Shown: positions 44,082 through 52,752 of the stretch, one piece after another
Position numbering within the stretch: position 1 is the stretch's first letter
Layout: each line of letters begins with the position of its first letter
Source of the DNA: an uncultured Clostridia bacterium
GTDB lineage: Bacteria; Bacillota; Clostridia; Christensenellales; UBA1242
DNA length: 64,000 bases
Assembly: GCA_934772525.1 (NCBI GenBank)
Contig: CAKVMI010000001.1
Location: 1-64,000, forward strand
Direction of reading: 5' to 3'
Position numbers and translations under genes: made by a program
The notes under the pieces: generated by a model
The model's input: only the letters and a program-made list of their open reading frames with translations
Database searches by the model: none
What the model was told of the DNA's origin: nothing

Positions 44082-47000
44082 TTAATCTGCAATTATCCAT
44101 TGAACAGTTTTATCTTCAGTTGTATCATCATCCCATGTCATATTTTCTTTATCGGCAAGTGAAATGGTAACGGTATATGTACCTTTTTCTGTTCCACTAG
44201 TCTGTCCAGAAATTGTAATATAATCAGCATACTCTTCTGCAAGAATAAAATCTGCACTTGTAACTGTTATTTCTTCGCCTGTATATATCTTTTTAACAAA
44301 CGCACTCACAGCTACATTGTTCTTCCAATCCAAGCGCTGTATTTTCCATTTAACTGTTTTGTCGTCAGTGGTTCCGTCACTCCATGTCATATTTATCTTG
44401 TCATTAAGTGTAAGGGTAACTGTATAAGCGCCAGGTTCTGTAGCACTTGTTTGACCAGAAACTGTAACAAAATCGGCATAATCATCTTCAGCAATAAGAT
44501 TAACACTGGTAACGATTTTTTCTTCGCCAGAATATAAAGGTGTGTAGCGAGTTACAGTTAACTTCGCTTTTACTATTTCCCAAGTTACGATTTTATCATC
44601 AGTAGTTCCGTCTTCCCAGGTTGTGTTTGCTTTATCTTTTAGTGATAGTGTTACATTGTATGTTCCAACATCGGTGGCACTAGTTGTTCCTGTTATTTCA
44701 ACGGCAATAGGTGAGAACTTAACAAAATCTTTGCTGGTTACCGAGATTTCGCTACCAGTAAATACTTTTTCAGTTTTTTCATTTTTTAAGGTTACTTTTG
44801 AAGGTGTTTTGATTTCCCAAGAGATGGTTTTGTCTTCGGTAGTTCCGTCTTCCCAAGTTGTGTTTGTTTTATCTATTAAAGATAATATTACATCGTATGT
44901 TCCAACTTCAGTGGCTTTAGTTGTTCCAAGTAAAGTAATGAATTTACTATCATTAATATTTGCTATGAAATAGGTATTTTTTAGTACGACTTCGTCGCCA
45001 GTGTAAATTGTTTCAAATTGGTCAAGTGTGGCGATTTTGCGTTTTTTGATTTCCCAAGTTGCGGTTTTATCTTCGGTTGTTCCGTCTTCCCAAATTGTGT
45101 TTTCTTTATCTTTTAATGATAGTGTTATCTCGTATACTCCAACATTTGTCGCACTTGCTGTTCCAGTTATATTAACAAAGTCGACAGCATGCGAATCCGC
45201 CACTATAACATTATAGGCAGAGAGTTCTTCGCCAGAATAAGTTTCCCATTTATAACTTTGAAGATAAATAATTCTTTTTTGAATTTCCCAAGTTGCGTTC
45301 TTATCTTCGGTTGTTCCATCTTCCCAACAATAATTTACTTTGTCTTTTAAAGATAAAGTTACGTTGTATACCCCAGGATAGGTAGCATTTGTTGTTCCGG
45401 TTACATCTACTAATTCTGCAAGACTAGAACCTGTAAAATATTCGCTAGTTACTGAGAGTTCTTTGCCAGAATATTTACCGAATTTATAATCAAGAAGATA
45501 ATGGATACTTTTTTTCCCAATTTCCCAAGTTGCAGTTTTATCCTCAGTGGTTCCGTCTGCCCCCCAACGATAATTTACTTTATCTTTTAGTGATAGTGTT
45601 ACATTGTATGTTCCAGCATTGGTGGCAGAGGTAGTTCCGCTTATAGTAAATAGGTTGCTATATTTCTGACTAAAATCGGCAGGGGTGATAGTTATTTCAT
45701 CGCCAGTATATTCTTTACGGGCAAGTAGTAGATTAACAGAAACCTTTGCAGGAACAATTCTCCATTGTACAGTCTTATCCTCTGTGGTTCCGTCGCTCCA
45801 TATTGTATTTTCTTTATCTTTTAATGATAATGTAATATTGTATGTTCCAGCATTGGTGGCAGAGGTAGTTCCGTCGCTTATGGTAAATAGGTTACTATTT
45901 TCTAAATCTGCAAAATCGGCAGAGGTGATAGTTATTTCATCACCAGTATATTCTTTATTGTCAGGTAGATTAACAGAAACCGTTGCAGGAACAATACGCC
46001 ATTGTATAGTCTTATCCTCAGTTGTTTCGTCTTTCCAACAATAATTTTCTTTATCTTTTAACGATAGAGTGACTTCGTATGTTCCAACATTGGTGGCAGA
46101 AGTGGTTCCGCTTATGGTAAATGGGTCACTGTCACTATATTTCCAACTATTAAAATCGGCAGGAGTAACAGTTTTTACGTCGCCAGTATAATTTTTAGTG
46201 ACAAACATATAAAAATAAACCTTTTCAGGAACAATAATCCATTGTGCAGTCTTATCCTCGGTTGTTCCGTCTTCCCAGGTTGTGTTTGCTTTATCTTTTA
46301 ATGATAAGGTTACATTGTATGTTCCAGCATTGGTAGCACTAGTTGTTCCGGTTAAATCAACTAAATTTGCATATTCATTATATACAAAATAATTGTTGTT
46401 TACTGAGATTTCTTTGCCAGTATAATATATACGTGGGGGGCGAGCTACAGTTAACTTCGCTTTCACTATTTCCCAAGTTGCGGTCTTATCTTCAGTTGTT
46501 TCGTCATACCAACAATAATTTACTTTATCTTTTAGTGATAGTGTTACATTGTATGTTCCAGCATTTGTGGCTTTTGTATTGCCAGATATTTCTACGAATT
46601 GAGCCTTATTTGAGCCCACAAAGTTTGATGCATTTACAGATAATTCTTCGCCTGTATAAGTTGCAGAATAGAATGAATAATCTAAAGTTTGTTTCCAGTT
46701 TGCCTTTAGAGTAATATTGCCGGTAGTTCCGCTAGGTATAGTGTAGTCCCTAACTATTTGTGAACCGTCATTAATTGTCCAACCTGAAAAGTAGTAGTTT
46801 GTATAAGTTGGTTGCGATATAATTATGTCATTTGAGTTAACTGTATAAGTTGTGGGATTATTTGCATTGTTTTCGCCACCCTTCAGGTCGTAAGTGATAG
46901 TGTATTGTATAGGTAAATATTCTGCGGAAATAGACACATCACAATCTGGCATAATAAAGTAGTAGTTGCCAGATTCATCGTAGTTAACGACTATTGCTTT

Positions 47001-47243
47001 TTGGTCATTAGTCTGCACCATTAATTTTACTTCGTATCCGGGCTTTTCAACGAAATTTTCTTTTTTGGTGTAACTAATTGTAACTTTTTCTTCGCTCTTA
47101 GCGGTAGAAACATTAGTCGAAATGTTTAAATAATCGTTTTGTTTAATGCTAATATTGTGTTCATTACTGCAAGCAGTAAGTGCAAATGAGCAAGCAACAA
47201 TTAGACACAATGTAAGCACGTAAACGAAAATTTTCCTTTTCAT
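44082..47243 (-). CDS. Surface lipoprotein with eleven about 78-residue repeats
   Basis: A 1053-aa exported lipoprotein: hydrophobic signal and lipobox LTAC with Cys near residue 25. Residues about 115-185 hold an InlB B-repeat-like unit (ITYDLKGG...YYFSGW...LKANW). From about residue 190 to the end are eleven imperfect repeats of about 78 residues, each with YTG-[DE]-E, GTTSAT-x-x-GTY-x-VTLSLKDK and W-x-DGTTEDK-x-x-W-x-I. They look like Ig-type stalk modules, probably for adhesion. ATG 47243 follows AAAGGAG. Directly upstream is an inverted-repeat-bounded segment whose strong promoter points the other way, so expression is probably phase-variable and off in the orientation read. Confidence 0.9.
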   Translation of the reverse strand: MKRKIFVYVLTLCLIVACSFALTACSNEHNISIKQNDYLNISTNVSTAKSEEKVTISYTKKENFVEKPGYEVKLMVQTNDQKAIVVNYDESGNYYFIMPDCDVSISAEYLPIQYTITYDLKGGENNANNPTTYTVNSNDIIISQPTYTNYYFSGWTINDGSQIVRDYTIPSGTTGNITLKANWKQTLDYSFYSATYTGEELSVNASNFVGSNKAQFVEISGNTKATNAGTYNVTLSLKDKVNYCWYDETTEDKTATWEIVKAKLTVARPPRIYYTGKEISVNNNYFVYNEYANLVDLTGTTSATNAGTYNVTLSLKDKANTTWEDGTTEDKTAQWIIVPEKVYFYMFVTKNYTGDVKTVTPADFNSWKYSDSDPFTISGTTSATNVGTYEVTLSLKDKENYCWKDETTEDKTIQWRIVPATVSVNLPDNKEYTGDEITITSADFADLENSNLFTISDGTTSATNAGTYNITLSLKDKENTIWSDGTTEDKTVQWRIVPAKVSVNLLLARKEYTGDEITITPADFSQKYSNLFTISGTTSATNAGTYNVTLSLKDKVNYRWGADGTTEDKTATWEIGKKSIHYLLDYKFGKYSGKELSVTSEYFTGSSLAELVDVTGTTNATYPGVYNVTLSLKDKVNYCWEDGTTEDKNATWEIQKRIIYLQSYKWETYSGEELSAYNVIVADSHAVDFVNITGTASATNVGVYEITLSLKDKENTIWEDGTTEDKTATWEIKKRKIATLDQFETIYTGDEVVLKNTYFIANINDSKFITLLGTTKATEVGTYDVILSLIDKTNTTWEDGTTEDKTISWEIKTPSKVTLKNEKTEKVFTGSEISVTSKDFVKFSPIAVEITGTTSATDVGTYNVTLSLKDKANTTWEDGTTDDKIVTWEIVKAKLTVTRYTPLYSGEEKIVTSVNLIAEDDYADFVTVSGQTSATEPGAYTVTLTLNDKINMTWSDGTTDDKTVKWKIQRLDWKNNVAVSAFVKKIYTGEEITVTSADFILAEEYADYITISGQTSGTEKGTYTVTISLADKENMTWDDDTTEDKTVQWIIAD

Positions 47244-47267
47244 TTTTTTATCTCCTTTTGTTTAATA

Positions 47268-47294
47268 TACATCTATCTTACACATAGATGAACA
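47268..47294 (+). repeat. Left inverted repeat of the promoter switch
   Basis: 27 bp, identical to the reverse complement of 47414-47440 at 25 of 27 positions. It is itself a dyad: CATCTAT and ATAGATG around the asymmetric centre CTTACAC (47277-47283), like a tyrosine-recombinase core site with a 7-bp crossover region. Confidence 0.85.
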
Positions 47295-47413
47295 AAATTT
47301 TTGTAAAATGACACTATGCGATATCAAAATGACGCATTGCCATATATAAAATTACAATTTATGCTTATATTAACTACATAGGGTTGACAATTTGTGTAAA
47401 ATATGTTAAAATA
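47295..47413. promoter_or_regulatory. Putative invertible promoter segment
   Basis: The 119 bp between the inverted repeats carry a near-consensus rightward promoter (47384-47412). Recombination between the sites would flip the segment so that the promoter points left, with a start site about 46 nt before the lipoprotein ATG. Leftward in the present orientation I see only a weak match (TTGATA, 16 bp, TACAAA at 47327-47300). Confidence 0.75.
47384..47412 (+). promoter_or_regulatory. Promoter inside the invertible segment
   Basis: Perfect -35 TTGACA (47384-47389), 17-bp spacer, -10 TAAAAT (47407-47412). Its transcript would begin inside the right repeat and meet a terminator at once; no sense gene lies ahead of it. 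Confidence 0.8.
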
Positions 47414-47440
47414 TGTACATCTATGTGTAAGATAAATGTA
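47414..47440 (-). repeat. Right inverted repeat of the promoter switch
   Basis: Inverted partner of 47268-47294 (25 of 27 bp). The central seven bases GTGTAAG (47425-47431) are the exact complement of the left centre, so the crossover regions are in opposite orientation, which predicts inversion rather than excision. Confidence 0.85.
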
Positions 47441-47450
47441 CAATTTTCGT

Positions 47451-47472
47451 CAGCCGTAAAGGCTGTTTTTTT
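47451..47472 (+). terminator. Terminator outside the invertible segment
   Basis: CAGCC / GGCTG (47451-47455, 47461-47465) around GTAAA, then seven T. It acts only rightward and would stop the outgoing transcript of the switch promoter before it enters the recombinase gene antisense. Confidence 0.75.
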
Positions 47473-47485
47473 ATTGAAATTTTAA

Positions 47486-48379
47486 CTAAGATTTTCTTTT
47501 TGATGCGAAGATTTCCATGGCTTTTCGTTTGTTTTGCAAATTAGTATGAACATATCTATTCAGCGTTATTGTTGGCGACGAATGACCTAAAAGTTCGCTA
47601 ATTGTTTTTATATCCACGCCATTTTCGAGTAGTCTTGTTGCAAATGTATGGCGAAGGGAATGGAAACCATAATGCTTAACATGTAACTTTTTGAGTAAGT
47701 TATCAAAAGTTCTTTGATAGGCTCGGGGGTTAACTTGCTTATTGTTACGGCTTGAAATTACATAGTCTATTGAAGAATGTTGTTTTAATAATTTTAACAA
47801 ATCTAGTAAGCGTTTAGAAATAGGTATAACTCTTATTGAACTAAAAGTTTTAGGTGAACCTTCAATGGTTATAGATTTATGATTTTGTGAGATTATTCCA
47901 ACCGATTTATCAATATAAATTAGCATATTTTTAAAATCAATATTTTGCCATGTTAATGCTATTACTTCACCAAGTCTAAGACCGGTATAAAGGCTTATTA
48001 GAATACCGAAATGACGTATTTTTTTATTTTCTAAAATATAATTTTCAAGTTTTGACTGGTCGTGTTTTTCTAGTGCTTCAATTTTTCTTGCTTGAAGATT
48101 TTTTATTGTTAGTTTAATTGCGATATTTTCTTTTATCCAATCATTTTCAAACGCAAAGAGCAGACTCCTGTTTATTAAATTTTTAATTAAACTTGTCGTA
48201 GAATAAGAATATTCCTTACTTATGCAGATGAAAAATTCATTTATATTATTTGAAGTGAGTTTTTTATCAAATTTAGCAATATAAATATCATTTATTTGCA
48301 AGTAAAATAGGTAAGTTTTTTGTTTTAAAGAGTATTTGATGCTTTCCAAATACTGTGCTACGATGTGCTTTAGTTTCAT
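47486..48379 (-). CDS. Tyrosine recombinase, probable switch invertase
   Basis: A 297-aa phage-integrase-family (XerC/D-like) recombinase. The N-terminal SAM-like core-binding domain spans about 1-90. The catalytic set is complete: Arg in TGLRLGEV, Lys near SPKTFSS, HSLRHTFATR (HxxR), LGHSS and the Tyr nucleophile in NRYVHT. The start is ATG 48379, preceded by CGGAGGAA; an in-frame TTG at 48436 has no ribosome site. It lies 45 bp from the right inverted repeat with the promoter segment, the usual place for a dedicated local invertase. A chromosome-dimer XerC/D role is less likely, given the adjacent sites. Confidence 0.9.
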   Translation of the reverse strand: MKLKHIVAQYLESIKYSLKQKTYLFYLQINDIYIAKFDKKLTSNNINEFFICISKEYSYSTTSLIKNLINRSLLFAFENDWIKENIAIKLTIKNLQARKIEALEKHDQSKLENYILENKKIRHFGILISLYTGLRLGEVIALTWQNIDFKNMLIYIDKSVGIISQNHKSITIEGSPKTFSSIRVIPISKRLLDLLKLLKQHSSIDYVISSRNNKQVNPRAYQRTFDNLLKKLHVKHYGFHSLRHTFATRLLENGVDIKTISELLGHSSPTITLNRYVHTNLQNKRKAMEIFASKRKS

Positions 48380-48737
48380 TTTAAATTCCTCCGTGGCAAA
48401 TATTTTACTTGCAATTAAAAATTTTTGAATAGACAAATTTAGTTTTTATGTGATGATATTACAATGGCTTTAATAGTTTTATTTGTTTTTAATGTTTAAT
48501 AGCGTAAATTTTACATTGTAAAGAGCAATAAAATATGATTTTAATTTCCTAACCACATTTGACGTGAAGAATAGTAGAGAGCTGAACTTTAAGTAGATTG
48601 CGTTTTCTGAAATTTTAATTTATAAAACAATAATATAGTTCTTGAAAGAAAATTTTTTGGGCGTATTAATTTTGATAAAAATTCTATCGTAAGAATTTTA
48701 ATTTGTGAAATATACCGAAATAAATTTGTCATATAAC

Positions 48738-48766
48738 TTGAAATTATTTATATTGAATGATACACT
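48738..48766 (+). promoter_or_regulatory. Promoter for the second RNB exonuclease gene
   Basis: -35 TTGAAA (48738-48743), 17-bp spacer, -10 TACACT (48761-48766). The remainder of the 48380-48737 gap is A/T-rich with nothing else clear. Confidence 0.65.
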
Positions 48767-48795
48767 TAAACTATAAAGGTTAAAGGGTTGTTGTT

Positions 48796-51216
48796 ATGGA
48801 GTTTGATGAAGAGTTTGTTAAGGGTATGAGTGCTGTGTATAAGTTTGTGTATGCTAACAAGCCAGTACACCGAAACATTATAAGAAAACAAATGATATTG
48901 AAGGGCAAAATATCTTCGGCGAGTAAATTTGCAAAGATTTTTGATTATTTAAAATCGTCTGGAAACCTAACGATGGACGGTGAAATGGTTTCTCTTAATG
49001 GAAAAAATCTAGAAGTTGGAATTTTACAAAAGAAGGGAGATGAGTATTTTGTTGTAACTCCAAATTCTAAGAAGAAGTATAAAATTAGTAAAAGTACAGC
49101 TATGGGCTATAATGTGGGGGCATACTTGGATGTACTTATTGAAAATTATGGAAATAAGTCAATTGCTTTAATTTTAGGAAAAAGCACAAAAAAATTAAAT
49201 AGAGTTGAAAAAATATCAAGCGTAAAAGAAAAGACAATCGAAAATAACGGAGATTTAATTTTAGGAAGAGTAGTAAAGTTAAGTCACGATGAACTAGTAT
49301 TTATTCCAAACCAAAAGAATTTTCCTTTAAGACGTATTCCTATATTAAATAAAAAGGAAGAGCAAGGAAATTTTCAAGACAAGATTTGCGTAATGAAATT
49401 AAAGAACAAAGATGTTCCGCTTTGGGGTGGCGACATTGTGTCTGTAAAAGGAGAGGCGGGAAATCCAGTTCACGAATATGATGCTATTGCAGAAAATTAT
49501 GGTGCAATAATGAATTGGGACGGGGTAGCACTAAAAAATGAATTGGATAAAATACCTTCAAGTGTAGAAAGTAGTGAATTAAATCTAATCACTGAGAATG
49601 AAGCGGAGTACTTACAAAAGGGTAATGTTGTAGATTTGAGAGATTTACCATTTGCAACTATAGACCCCGCAACTTGCAAGGATATGGATGATGCAATATA
49701 CTCTACTATAAATCGAGATGGCGATTTGGTCTGCTATATAGCAGTAGCAAGTGTAACGAAATATGTAAACCTAGATAGTATAATTGGTAGAAGGTATTTA
49801 AAAGGTGGCTTTACAATTTATGCACCTAATAAAGCATATAATATTCTGCCAACAAAATTGTCTACGGGGATATGTTCACTAAATCCTAATGAAGATAGGC
49901 TTGCCTTTGTTGTTAAAGTTATTATAGATAAAGATACTGGCAAAGAAAAGAGTAGCAAAATTTATGATGCAGTAATAAAAAGTAGATGTAAGTATAGCTA
50001 TGAAGAAGCACAGCAAGCGGTAGATAATTTAATTGATAAGATTAATTTCAACTATTTGAAAGAAAAGATTGATGAAAATAATGAACTAAGCCCAGAAGAA
50101 CAATTACTTATGAACTATTTTGTTGCACAAAACATAAAGAAAGGTTTTGAGCAGAGAAAAATGATTAAGTTTTTATCTAATGATGAAAGAGAAGTTGTAT
50201 TTGATGAAGACTTAAAAGATGTAGTTGACATTAAAATGGTGCAACATTTGTTGTATCACGAAGTAATCGAAAATTTTATGATTATAGCAAATGAAGCAAC
50301 GGCGAAATACTCAAAAGAAAGAAATTTAGATGTTATTTATCGTGTACACAGTAAGCCAAATACAGAAAAGATGGATAAAGCAAATGAGTTTTTTAAAGTT
50401 CTAGGTATCGATTTTAATGGGGATATGTCGGTTCAAGGTATAATTGACTTGATTGAGTTAACAAAAGGTTCGGAAATGGAAGAAACTATAAATAAATTCC
50501 TAATAAGAATGCAGTCTAGGGCAGTTTATAGTGATACATTAAATCCAAATAAAAATGAAACGTCAGATAAAGATTTAATTTCGCACTATGCGTTACAATC
50601 TAAGCATTATAGTCACACAACATCTCCTATTAGAAGAATAAGTGACTATATAACGCAATATAATTGCTTGGCAAATATGCATGGTACTAAGCCTTTATCA
50701 AAAGAAACAATAAAACTTGCAGTTGAAATTGCAAACAAAAGACAAATTGAAGTAGAACAAGCCGAAAAAGATTTTGATGATGTAAGTAGCGTGTTATATT
50801 CCGAAAAACATATTGGCGATGTGATAAGTGGTAAAATTATTAAGTTTAGATATTCTGTACCCGAAGAAGAGTGTAATGAAGAAATTATTGCTATTGTAAA
50901 AAACGATGAGCGTGGAATTGTAACAGAAATTCCTATTTCTCAAATTATTGGTAGACAATCTAATGATTGCATTATATCCGAACAAGGTTGTGCTGTGCTT
51001 GATGGTTCGGGAAATATTGTTGCAACTTTATGTAAACCTATGCAATTTGAAATTGTATCGGTAGACCGAAAAACAATGACAATTAAAGGGAAGACCAATA
51101 AAGCACTACTAAAGCAAGCAGAACTAAAAGCAATAGACTTTAGAAATAACAGGTTGAAGAAAGGTAAAGAAAATGGTAAAATAGTTGGGGAGAAAAAATT
51201 TGAAATAGAAAAATAG
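48796..51216 (+). CDS. RNase II/R-family exoribonuclease, divergent second copy
   Basis: An 806-aa RNB-family protein, longer and more diverged than the RNase R at 40595. It has an N-terminal winged-helix region (1-70), OB-like domains, and a catalytic domain with TIDPATCKDMDDAIYS (metal-binding Asp residues present), NEDRLAFVVKV and TTSPIRRISDY. The C-terminal S1-like part (about 670-770) is degenerate, and the tail is basic. It is expected to act 3'-5' on RNA, but the altered S1 suggests a different substrate. It has its own promoter; the ribosome site (AAAGGG) is distant. The next gene is unrelated. Confidence 0.88.
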   Translation: MEFDEEFVKGMSAVYKFVYANKPVHRNIIRKQMILKGKISSASKFAKIFDYLKSSGNLTMDGEMVSLNGKNLEVGILQKKGDEYFVVTPNSKKKYKISKSTAMGYNVGAYLDVLIENYGNKSIALILGKSTKKLNRVEKISSVKEKTIENNGDLILGRVVKLSHDELVFIPNQKNFPLRRIPILNKKEEQGNFQDKICVMKLKNKDVPLWGGDIVSVKGEAGNPVHEYDAIAENYGAIMNWDGVALKNELDKIPSSVESSELNLITENEAEYLQKGNVVDLRDLPFATIDPATCKDMDDAIYSTINRDGDLVCYIAVASVTKYVNLDSIIGRRYLKGGFTIYAPNKAYNILPTKLSTGICSLNPNEDRLAFVVKVIIDKDTGKEKSSKIYDAVIKSRCKYSYEEAQQAVDNLIDKINFNYLKEKIDENNELSPEEQLLMNYFVAQNIKKGFEQRKMIKFLSNDEREVVFDEDLKDVVDIKMVQHLLYHEVIENFMIIANEATAKYSKERNLDVIYRVHSKPNTEKMDKANEFFKVLGIDFNGDMSVQGIIDLIELTKGSEMEETINKFLIRMQSRAVYSDTLNPNKNETSDKDLISHYALQSKHYSHTTSPIRRISDYITQYNCLANMHGTKPLSKETIKLAVEIANKRQIEVEQAEKDFDDVSSVLYSEKHIGDVISGKIIKFRYSVPEEECNEEIIAIVKNDERGIVTEIPISQIIGRQSNDCIISEQGCAVLDGSGNIVATLCKPMQFEIVSVDRKTMTIKGKTNKALLKQAELKAIDFRNNRLKKGKENGKIVGEKKFEIEK

Positions 51217-51283
51217 ACGTCTTAATAAAATGACATTAAAAACTATTTGACTATCTTTGACCAATAAAAATGTGGGAGCGTAA

Positions 51284-51961
51284 ATGAAAAAAATTGGAAT
51301 GGTGGTTGCGGTAGAAATAGAAGCCGTAATAGAAAAATATGCAGGACTTGAAAAAATTGAAAATATTCCTTATGAAATTTGGAGAACAAATATAAAGAAT
51401 GTTGAACTATACATATTAAAGTCGGGTGCTGGTGAAATTTTTGCAAGTGCAGGCACTCAGTATTTAATTACTAAATATAATGTAGAGTTAATTGTAAATT
51501 TTGGTATTGTTGGTGCATTAACCGAAGAACTTTCTCACGAAAGCGTTTGTTTGGTTGAAAAGGTTGTTCATTATGATTTTGATACATCCGCGGTTGATAA
51601 TTGTGCGGTTGGTAGGTATCTAAATTATGAAAGTGAGTACATTGGTGTAAACAAAAAATTGTTAGATGTTGCAAAATCGGTTTTCCCAAACTTAAAAGAA
51701 GTTATTTGTGCTTCGGGCGATAAATTCGTTGCAGACTCCGAACAAAAAAAGAATTTACATGAGAAGTTTAACGCTGACATTGTAGAGATGGAGTCGGCGG
51801 GCATTATTTTAACTTGTGATAGAAATAATATTCCGTGTATATTTATTAAAACTATTGCAGATACGCTCTTTGGCGGGGCTAACCAATATGAAGTGGAATT
51901 TGAAAGGGCAAGTAAAATGTGTATGGCTATAACAGAAAAAATAATAGAAAGACTAGCATAA
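51284..51961 (+). CDS. mtnN: 5'-Methylthioadenosine/S-adenosylhomocysteine nucleosidase
   Basis: MTAN cleaves adenine from MTA, SAH and 5'-deoxyadenosine, recycling by-products of SAM use. The 225-aa protein shows VVAVEIEA at the N-terminus (catalytic Glu), SGAGEIFASAG, NFGIVGAL (usually NTGSAGG), CASGDKFV, and DIVEMESAG plus KTIADT with the catalytic Asp. Several positions are non-standard (NFGIVGAL), so a related purine-nucleoside phosphorylase-fold enzyme is possible. GGGAG precedes the ATG. Confidence 0.82.
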   Translation: MKKIGMVVAVEIEAVIEKYAGLEKIENIPYEIWRTNIKNVELYILKSGAGEIFASAGTQYLITKYNVELIVNFGIVGALTEELSHESVCLVEKVVHYDFDTSAVDNCAVGRYLNYESEYIGVNKKLLDVAKSVFPNLKEVICASGDKFVADSEQKKNLHEKFNADIVEMESAGIILTCDRNNIPCIFIKTIADTLFGGANQYEVEFERASKMCMAITEKIIERLA

Positions 51962-52061
51962 ATTTAAGTTTAAATTTTAATTTGGTTAATGAAAAAAAGG
52001 GAAGATAATTTTTAAAAACTGAAAAAATATAGTTTTATACATTTTTTAAAAAATTAAAGTT

Positions 52062-52086
52062 TAATTAATTTAATTTAATTTAATCA
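52062..52086. repeat. Simple TTTAA repeat
   Basis: About five tandem copies of a TTTAA unit just before the promoter of the small membrane-protein gene. Slippage could change the spacing upstream of the promoter; the effect is unknown. Confidence 0.6.
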
Positions 52087-52091
52087 AAAAG

Positions 52092-52120
52092 TTGACTACT
52101 ATTTGCAAATTTGCTAATAT
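52092..52120 (+). promoter_or_regulatory. Promoter for the small membrane protein
   Basis: -35 TTGACT (52092-52097), 17-bp spacer, -10 TAATAT (52115-52120). Confidence 0.75.
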
Positions 52121-52149
52121 ATAGTTATAGTTTAATAAGGAGGGAAAAT

Positions 52150-52641
52150 ATGGCAAAGAAAAAATCTGGAGTTAGCATTTCAAAGATTTGTTTAGCACTT
52201 GGACTTCTTTTGGGAGTTGCAGCAATTTGTATGATGTTTGTTACAAGCGTAGAGTTTAAAGGTTTGACTTACACCGGCCTTCAAACGGCGTTTGGTTACA
52301 CCAAAGAAACTGATGTACTTGTAGCAACAGCAAAAACAGAAGTTTTTGCATTCTCATTTATGAATCTTTTAACTTACATTTTAGCTCTTGCAGGCGTAGT
52401 ATTATGTTTATTAAATATGCTTGCACACAAGTCTAGCAAGTTGTTTGCTTTTGTTAGTGCAGTAGCATTTATCGTTTCAGCAGTATTCTTCTTTTTAACA
52501 CCACAATTTAGTATTCATATGGTACTAGGAAAGAGTGTTCAAGGTTCAGTAGAACTTGCTCTTGGAATTGGATCAATACTTGGTGGCGTATTCTCAGGAA
52601 TTGCTGGACTTAGCACACTTGCATCTTGCTTTGTTAAGTAA
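52150..52641 (+). CDS. Small four-helix membrane protein, unknown
   Basis: A 163-aa protein with a short basic N-terminus (AKKKSGV) and four hydrophobic helices (about 10-30, 60-85, 95-115, 130-155); the loop between the first two holds a YTGLQTAFGY segment. ATG 52150 is chosen for its AAGGAGGG ribosome site and the promoter that overlaps the possible upstream extension. It is monocistronic with strong promoter, strong ribosome site and strong terminator, so it is probably abundant. No family recognised. Confidence 0.75.
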   Translation: MAKKKSGVSISKICLALGLLLGVAAICMMFVTSVEFKGLTYTGLQTAFGYTKETDVLVATAKTEVFAFSFMNLLTYILALAGVVLCLLNMLAHKSSKLFAFVSAVAFIVSAVFFFLTPQFSIHMVLGKSVQGSVELALGIGSILGGVFSGIAGLSTLASCFVK

Positions 52642-52644
52642 CAA

Positions 52645-52712
52645 AAAATACTCTATTCAGTGTGAAGTGACCCTTATGGGGCTTGCTTCATCAAAAGAAT
52701 AGGGTATTTTTA
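52645..52712 (+). terminator. Long-stem terminator
   Basis: A 14-bp outer stem (52645-52658 with 52697-52710, one G-U) carries a structured 38-nt loop containing a further GTGAAG/CTTCAT-like pairing; T's follow. The loop is larger than usual for a terminator. Confidence 0.75.
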
Positions 52713-52720
52713 ATTGTAAT

Positions 52721-52747
52721 AAAGCACTAGGAAAACCCTAGTGCTTT
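52721..52747 (-). terminator. Terminator of tRNA-Leu
   Basis: Perfect 11-bp stem AAAGCACTAGG / CCTAGTGCTTT with 5-nt loop, just after the tRNA 3' end on the minus strand. Confidence 0.75.
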
Positions 52748-52752
52748 ATTGT

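Noticed and set aside
44500..46100. Plus-strand open frames and repeats within the lipoprotein gene, possible CRISPR or antisense genes
   Set aside because: The repeats are about 234 bp, imperfect and in frame with the lipoprotein; there are no short identical repeats with unique spacers. The plus-strand frames are antisense shadows.
47486..48379. Integrase of a prophage or integrative element
   Set aside because: No phage, conjugation or excision genes and no attachment duplication at a tRNA are nearby; neighbouring genes are housekeeping or surface genes, and the inverted sites explain it better.
52721..52747. Hairpin as part of the terminator of the small membrane-protein gene
   Set aside because: A separate stem with T's already ends that gene; this one lies just past the tRNA-Leu 3' end on the other strand and fits there better.
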